The notes beneath the pieces are model-generated. The model was not told the DNA's origin. It saw nothing but the letters and a program-made list of their open reading frames with translations, and did not search any database. DNA of 8,403 bases, from positions 20,812 through 29,214 of the forward strand of contig PCBE01000034.1 of NCBI GenBank assembly GCA_002731295.1, written 5' to 3'. A program made the translations under genes and the position numbers. Below are positions 7,958 through 8,403 of this stretch, one piece after another. Origin of the DNA: Acidiferrobacteraceae bacterium. Lineage in GTDB: Bacteria; Pseudomonadota; Gammaproteobacteria; Arenicellales; UBA868. Position 1 is the first letter of the stretch. Every line of letters begins with the position of its first letter.

Positions 7958-8201
7958 CTTCCCTTCGACGGGCGTCGCAGGCCGGTACTCCCTGAATTCC
8001 AGCCCGGGCCCGATCAAACATCTGGGTAAAGGTCTCCGCTGGCGGGCCGCAAAATACAAAGTGATGTTGATTCATCTCGCATTTCGTGCTACTGACTGTA
8101 CCCAGACACTGGAAAAGCAGCTGCATGGCAAGGCTAGAACCGGACCAATCGGTCGCTGGAACAGGCTTTTTCTGGTGCAACAAGAAACCAAAAGAGGCAG
8201 A

Positions 8202-8207
8202 AAGGAG
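8202..8207 (+). promoter_or_regulatory. Shine-Dalgarno of the EF-G-like gene
   Basis: AAGGAG lies 8 bases before ATG 8216, an ideal spacing. It is the strongest ribosome site in the window and settles the start of the EF-G-like gene against longer overlapping frames. Confidence 0.85.
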
Positions 8208-8215
8208 AACGTTAA

Positions 8216-8403
8216 ATGGCCTACACAACAGAAGGCATCCGGAACCTTGCACTCGTCGGCCACGCCGGGAGTGGGAAAACTACATTGGCAGAAAGCCTGC
8301 TTCTAGATGCTGGCGTCATCAATGAGGCTGGAGTGGTTGAAAAAGGTTCAACGGTTACTGATTTCGATGAACTTGAACAAAAACACCACCACTCGCTGAC
8401 AGC
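8216..8403 (+). CDS. Elongation factor G-like GTPase (EF-G paralogue), N-terminal part
   Basis: The first 62 codons of a translational GTPase; the gene runs off the window. The P-loop GHAGSGKT lies at 15-22, preceded by the strand IRNLALV, as in EF-G. The segment VEKGSTVTDFDELEQ (41-55) aligns with the region leading into switch I of EF-G. In classical EF-G this is followed by RGITI; here the residues are HHHSL (57-61), with Ser60 where the Mg-coordinating Thr normally stands. That pattern points to the EF-G-like paralogues often annotated as elongation factor G-like rather than housekeeping fusA, which also usually lies in the str operon with rpsL and rpsG. The role of these paralogues in most bacteria is unclear; translocation, recycling or stress functions are possible. 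It is divergent from glnS and has a strong Shine-Dalgarno. Confidence 0.88.
   Translation, partial: MAYTTEGIRNLALVGHAGSGKTTLAESLLLDAGVINEAGVVEKGSTVTDFDELEQKHHHSLT

Larger units (their letters stand above)
7868..8215. other. Divergent intergenic region between glnS and the EF-G-like gene
   Basis: A 348-base spacer that must hold promoters for both flanking genes. On the minus strand a -10-like TAAAAT (7927-7932, read on the opposite strand) would start glnS mRNA with a leader of roughly 50 bases, but no good -35 box lies at the right distance. Palindromes include ATCACTTGTGAT (7946-7957), CGACGGGCGTCG (7966-7977) and GCAGCTGC (8117-8124). Two mutually exclusive GC-rich pairings involve 7999-8048. 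A 42-codon open frame on the minus strand (8075-7947) has no good ribosome site. I recognise no tRNA, 6S, SRP or RNase P RNA here and no riboswitch family. Confidence 0.5.

Noticed and set aside
8067..8095. Sigma-70 promoter TTGATT-17-TACTGA for the EF-G-like gene
   Set aside because: The spacing is right but the -10 matches consensus at only two positions, too weak to list.
8102..8160. SRP RNA, 6S RNA or tRNA in the spacer before the EF-G-like gene
   Set aside because: Small hairpins such as CCAG-ACA-CTGG and GACC-AATC-GGTC exist, but the conserved SRP tetraloop region, tRNA T-loop and other signature bases are absent.
7953..8306. A 117-codon plus-strand frame overlapping the EF-G-like start
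   Set aside because: It overlaps 91 bases of the EF-G-like gene in another frame, has no Shine-Dalgarno and resembles no family; the EF-G-like start has a strong ribosome site and a clear P-loop.

Overview
The window looks like an ordinary chromosomal stretch of a proteobacterium, most likely a gammaproteobacterium. The reasons are a full-length bacterial GlnRS of the E. coli type, an AcrB-class RND pump with its adaptor, and an EF-G-like paralogue. Base composition is near 50% GC with no obvious foreign island. I see no rRNA, tRNA, CRISPR array, insertion sequence or phage gene. The assignment to a lineage is inference from protein resemblance only.

Layout. Positions 1-138 hold the end of an aryl/acyl-CoA ligase, closest in feel to benzoate-CoA ligase. 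It is followed on the same strand by an alpha/beta hydrolase with a TTG start (190-978), so the left edge is probably the end of an aromatic or organic acid degradation cluster. A small DUF167/YggU protein (1044-1349) follows. A 105-base gap with short repeats then leads into a two-gene RND efflux operon: membrane fusion protein (1455-2537) and inner-membrane transporter (2557-5712). No outer-membrane channel gene follows, so the pump presumably borrows a TolC-type channel encoded elsewhere.

The minus strand then carries glnS (7867-6182) and, overlapping its stop codon by four bases, a small VOC/glyoxalase-fold protein (6185-5742). The pump and VOC genes converge with only 29 bases between them and no canonical terminator. 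A 348-base divergent intergenic region (7868-8215) separates glnS from the start of an EF-G-like GTPase (8216 to beyond the window), which has a strong Shine-Dalgarno.

Most of the window is conventional. The points most worth a second look are: the non-AcrB proton-relay residues in the pump (Asp402-Gly403 and Asn930); the translational coupling of a VOC protein to glnS; the His-rich switch I of the EF-G-like protein; and the structured divergent spacer. I found no convincing evidence of a new multi-gene system.
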